Below are positions 63,856 to 64,000 of a DNA stretch of 64,000 bases, piece by piece. Each line of letters starts with the position of its first letter. Position 1 is the stretch's first letter. The stretch is from JAVVWB01 sp036652335 (GTDB lineage Bacteria > Synergistota > Synergistia > Synergistales > Synergistaceae): assembly GCA_036652335.1 (NCBI GenBank), contig JAVVWB010000008.1, forward strand, positions 1 to 64,000, given 5' to 3'. The notes under the pieces were generated by a model that made no database searches, was not told where the DNA came from, and worked only from the letters and a program-made list of their open reading frames with translations. A program made the translations under genes and the position numbers.

Positions 63856-64000
63856 CTAAAATTTATAGTCCCACTTCTCAAAGAGTGCTTCAACTGTCAT
63901 TTCACTCCTAATACCAAAGCGGGTCAAAGCAAAATCATAACGCACTGGGTCATTTGGTGAAATAATGCGAAAAGCTTGAGTAATTTCTTCTACACTTTTT
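63856..64000 (-). CDS. TIGR02757/DUF2400-family protein, 3' end only
   Basis: About 47 C-terminal residues visible, ending EKWDYKF. The segment FRIISPNDPVRYDFALTRFGI is the characteristic end of the TIGR02757 family (function unknown, found in bacteroidetes and several anaerobes). The start lies beyond the right window edge. Confidence 0.75.
   Translation of the reverse strand, partial: KSVEEITQAFRIISPNDPVRYDFALTRFGIRSEMTVEALFEKWDYKF

Overview
The window looks like the chromosome of a low-GC, anaerobic, diderm bacterium, most likely a member of the Synergistota (inference). Evidence: a porin that starts with a signal peptide and one N-terminal SLH domain (motif NPFMDVPAGHWSYDAVAQL), which from memory is the typical Synergistota outer-membrane protein; an LPS acyltransferase (LpxL type) and a Skp/OmpH chaperone; Na+-coupled bioenergetics (methylmalonyl-CoA decarboxylase, PanF, NhaC); and TAXI-type TRAP transport. 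No rRNA, tRNA, IS element or CRISPR array was found.

Left end (1-4.2 kb): the most striking locus. Two SLH-porin genes face away from each other around a complete tyrosine recombinase. The left copy has a start codon, signal peptide and leader. The right copy is a long open frame with no start codon, signal peptide or first half of the SLH domain. They share a perfect 240-bp inverted repeat (723-962 and 2827-3066) that begins exactly where the right copy becomes homologous, plus further identical blocks separated by diverged segments. This reads as an invertible outer-membrane protein switch: flipping 963-2826 would move the single start/leader from one porin body to the other, with the recombinase riding inside the invertible segment.

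4.4-19.7 kb: a secreted coiled-coil protein; an operon of DRTGG, anti-sigma-type ATPase, hydrogenase-like Fe-S protein, DRTGG, PHP and RadA; adenosine-specific kinase; OmpH/Skp; a ClC channel with a LUD-domain protein; YhdT-PanF pantothenate uptake; MnmE; ProRS; and a YerC/TrpR-like regulator.

19.7-30.4 kb: an RNase H-fold protein, LpxL-like acyltransferase, two-subunit fumarase, then a complete succinyl-CoA to propionyl-CoA operon (two-subunit B12 mutase, epimerase, and four-subunit Na+-pumping methylmalonyl-CoA decarboxylase). Upstream lies a structured non-coding stretch and an unlisted 55-codon ORF.

30.4-48 kb: NhaC antiporter, a 2[4Fe-4S] ferredoxin, a thiamine salvage operon (ThiD, ThiE, ThiM) with a class II aldolase and an LplT-like MFS protein that seems to need an AUU start, then envelope/glycogen genes (GT2, LTA-synthase-like sulfatase, MalQ, GlgB) and tandem acyl-CoA ligase-like genes.

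47-64 kb: a membrane-anchored ligand-binding protein, a TAXI TRAP system (DUF1850, SBP, fused permease), DeoC, a Ski2-like helicase, a RocB-type M20 peptidase, a flavin disulfide reductase, an FGGY kinase, a C45-like Ntn hydrolase, RsmG, and the 3' end of a TIGR02757-family gene.
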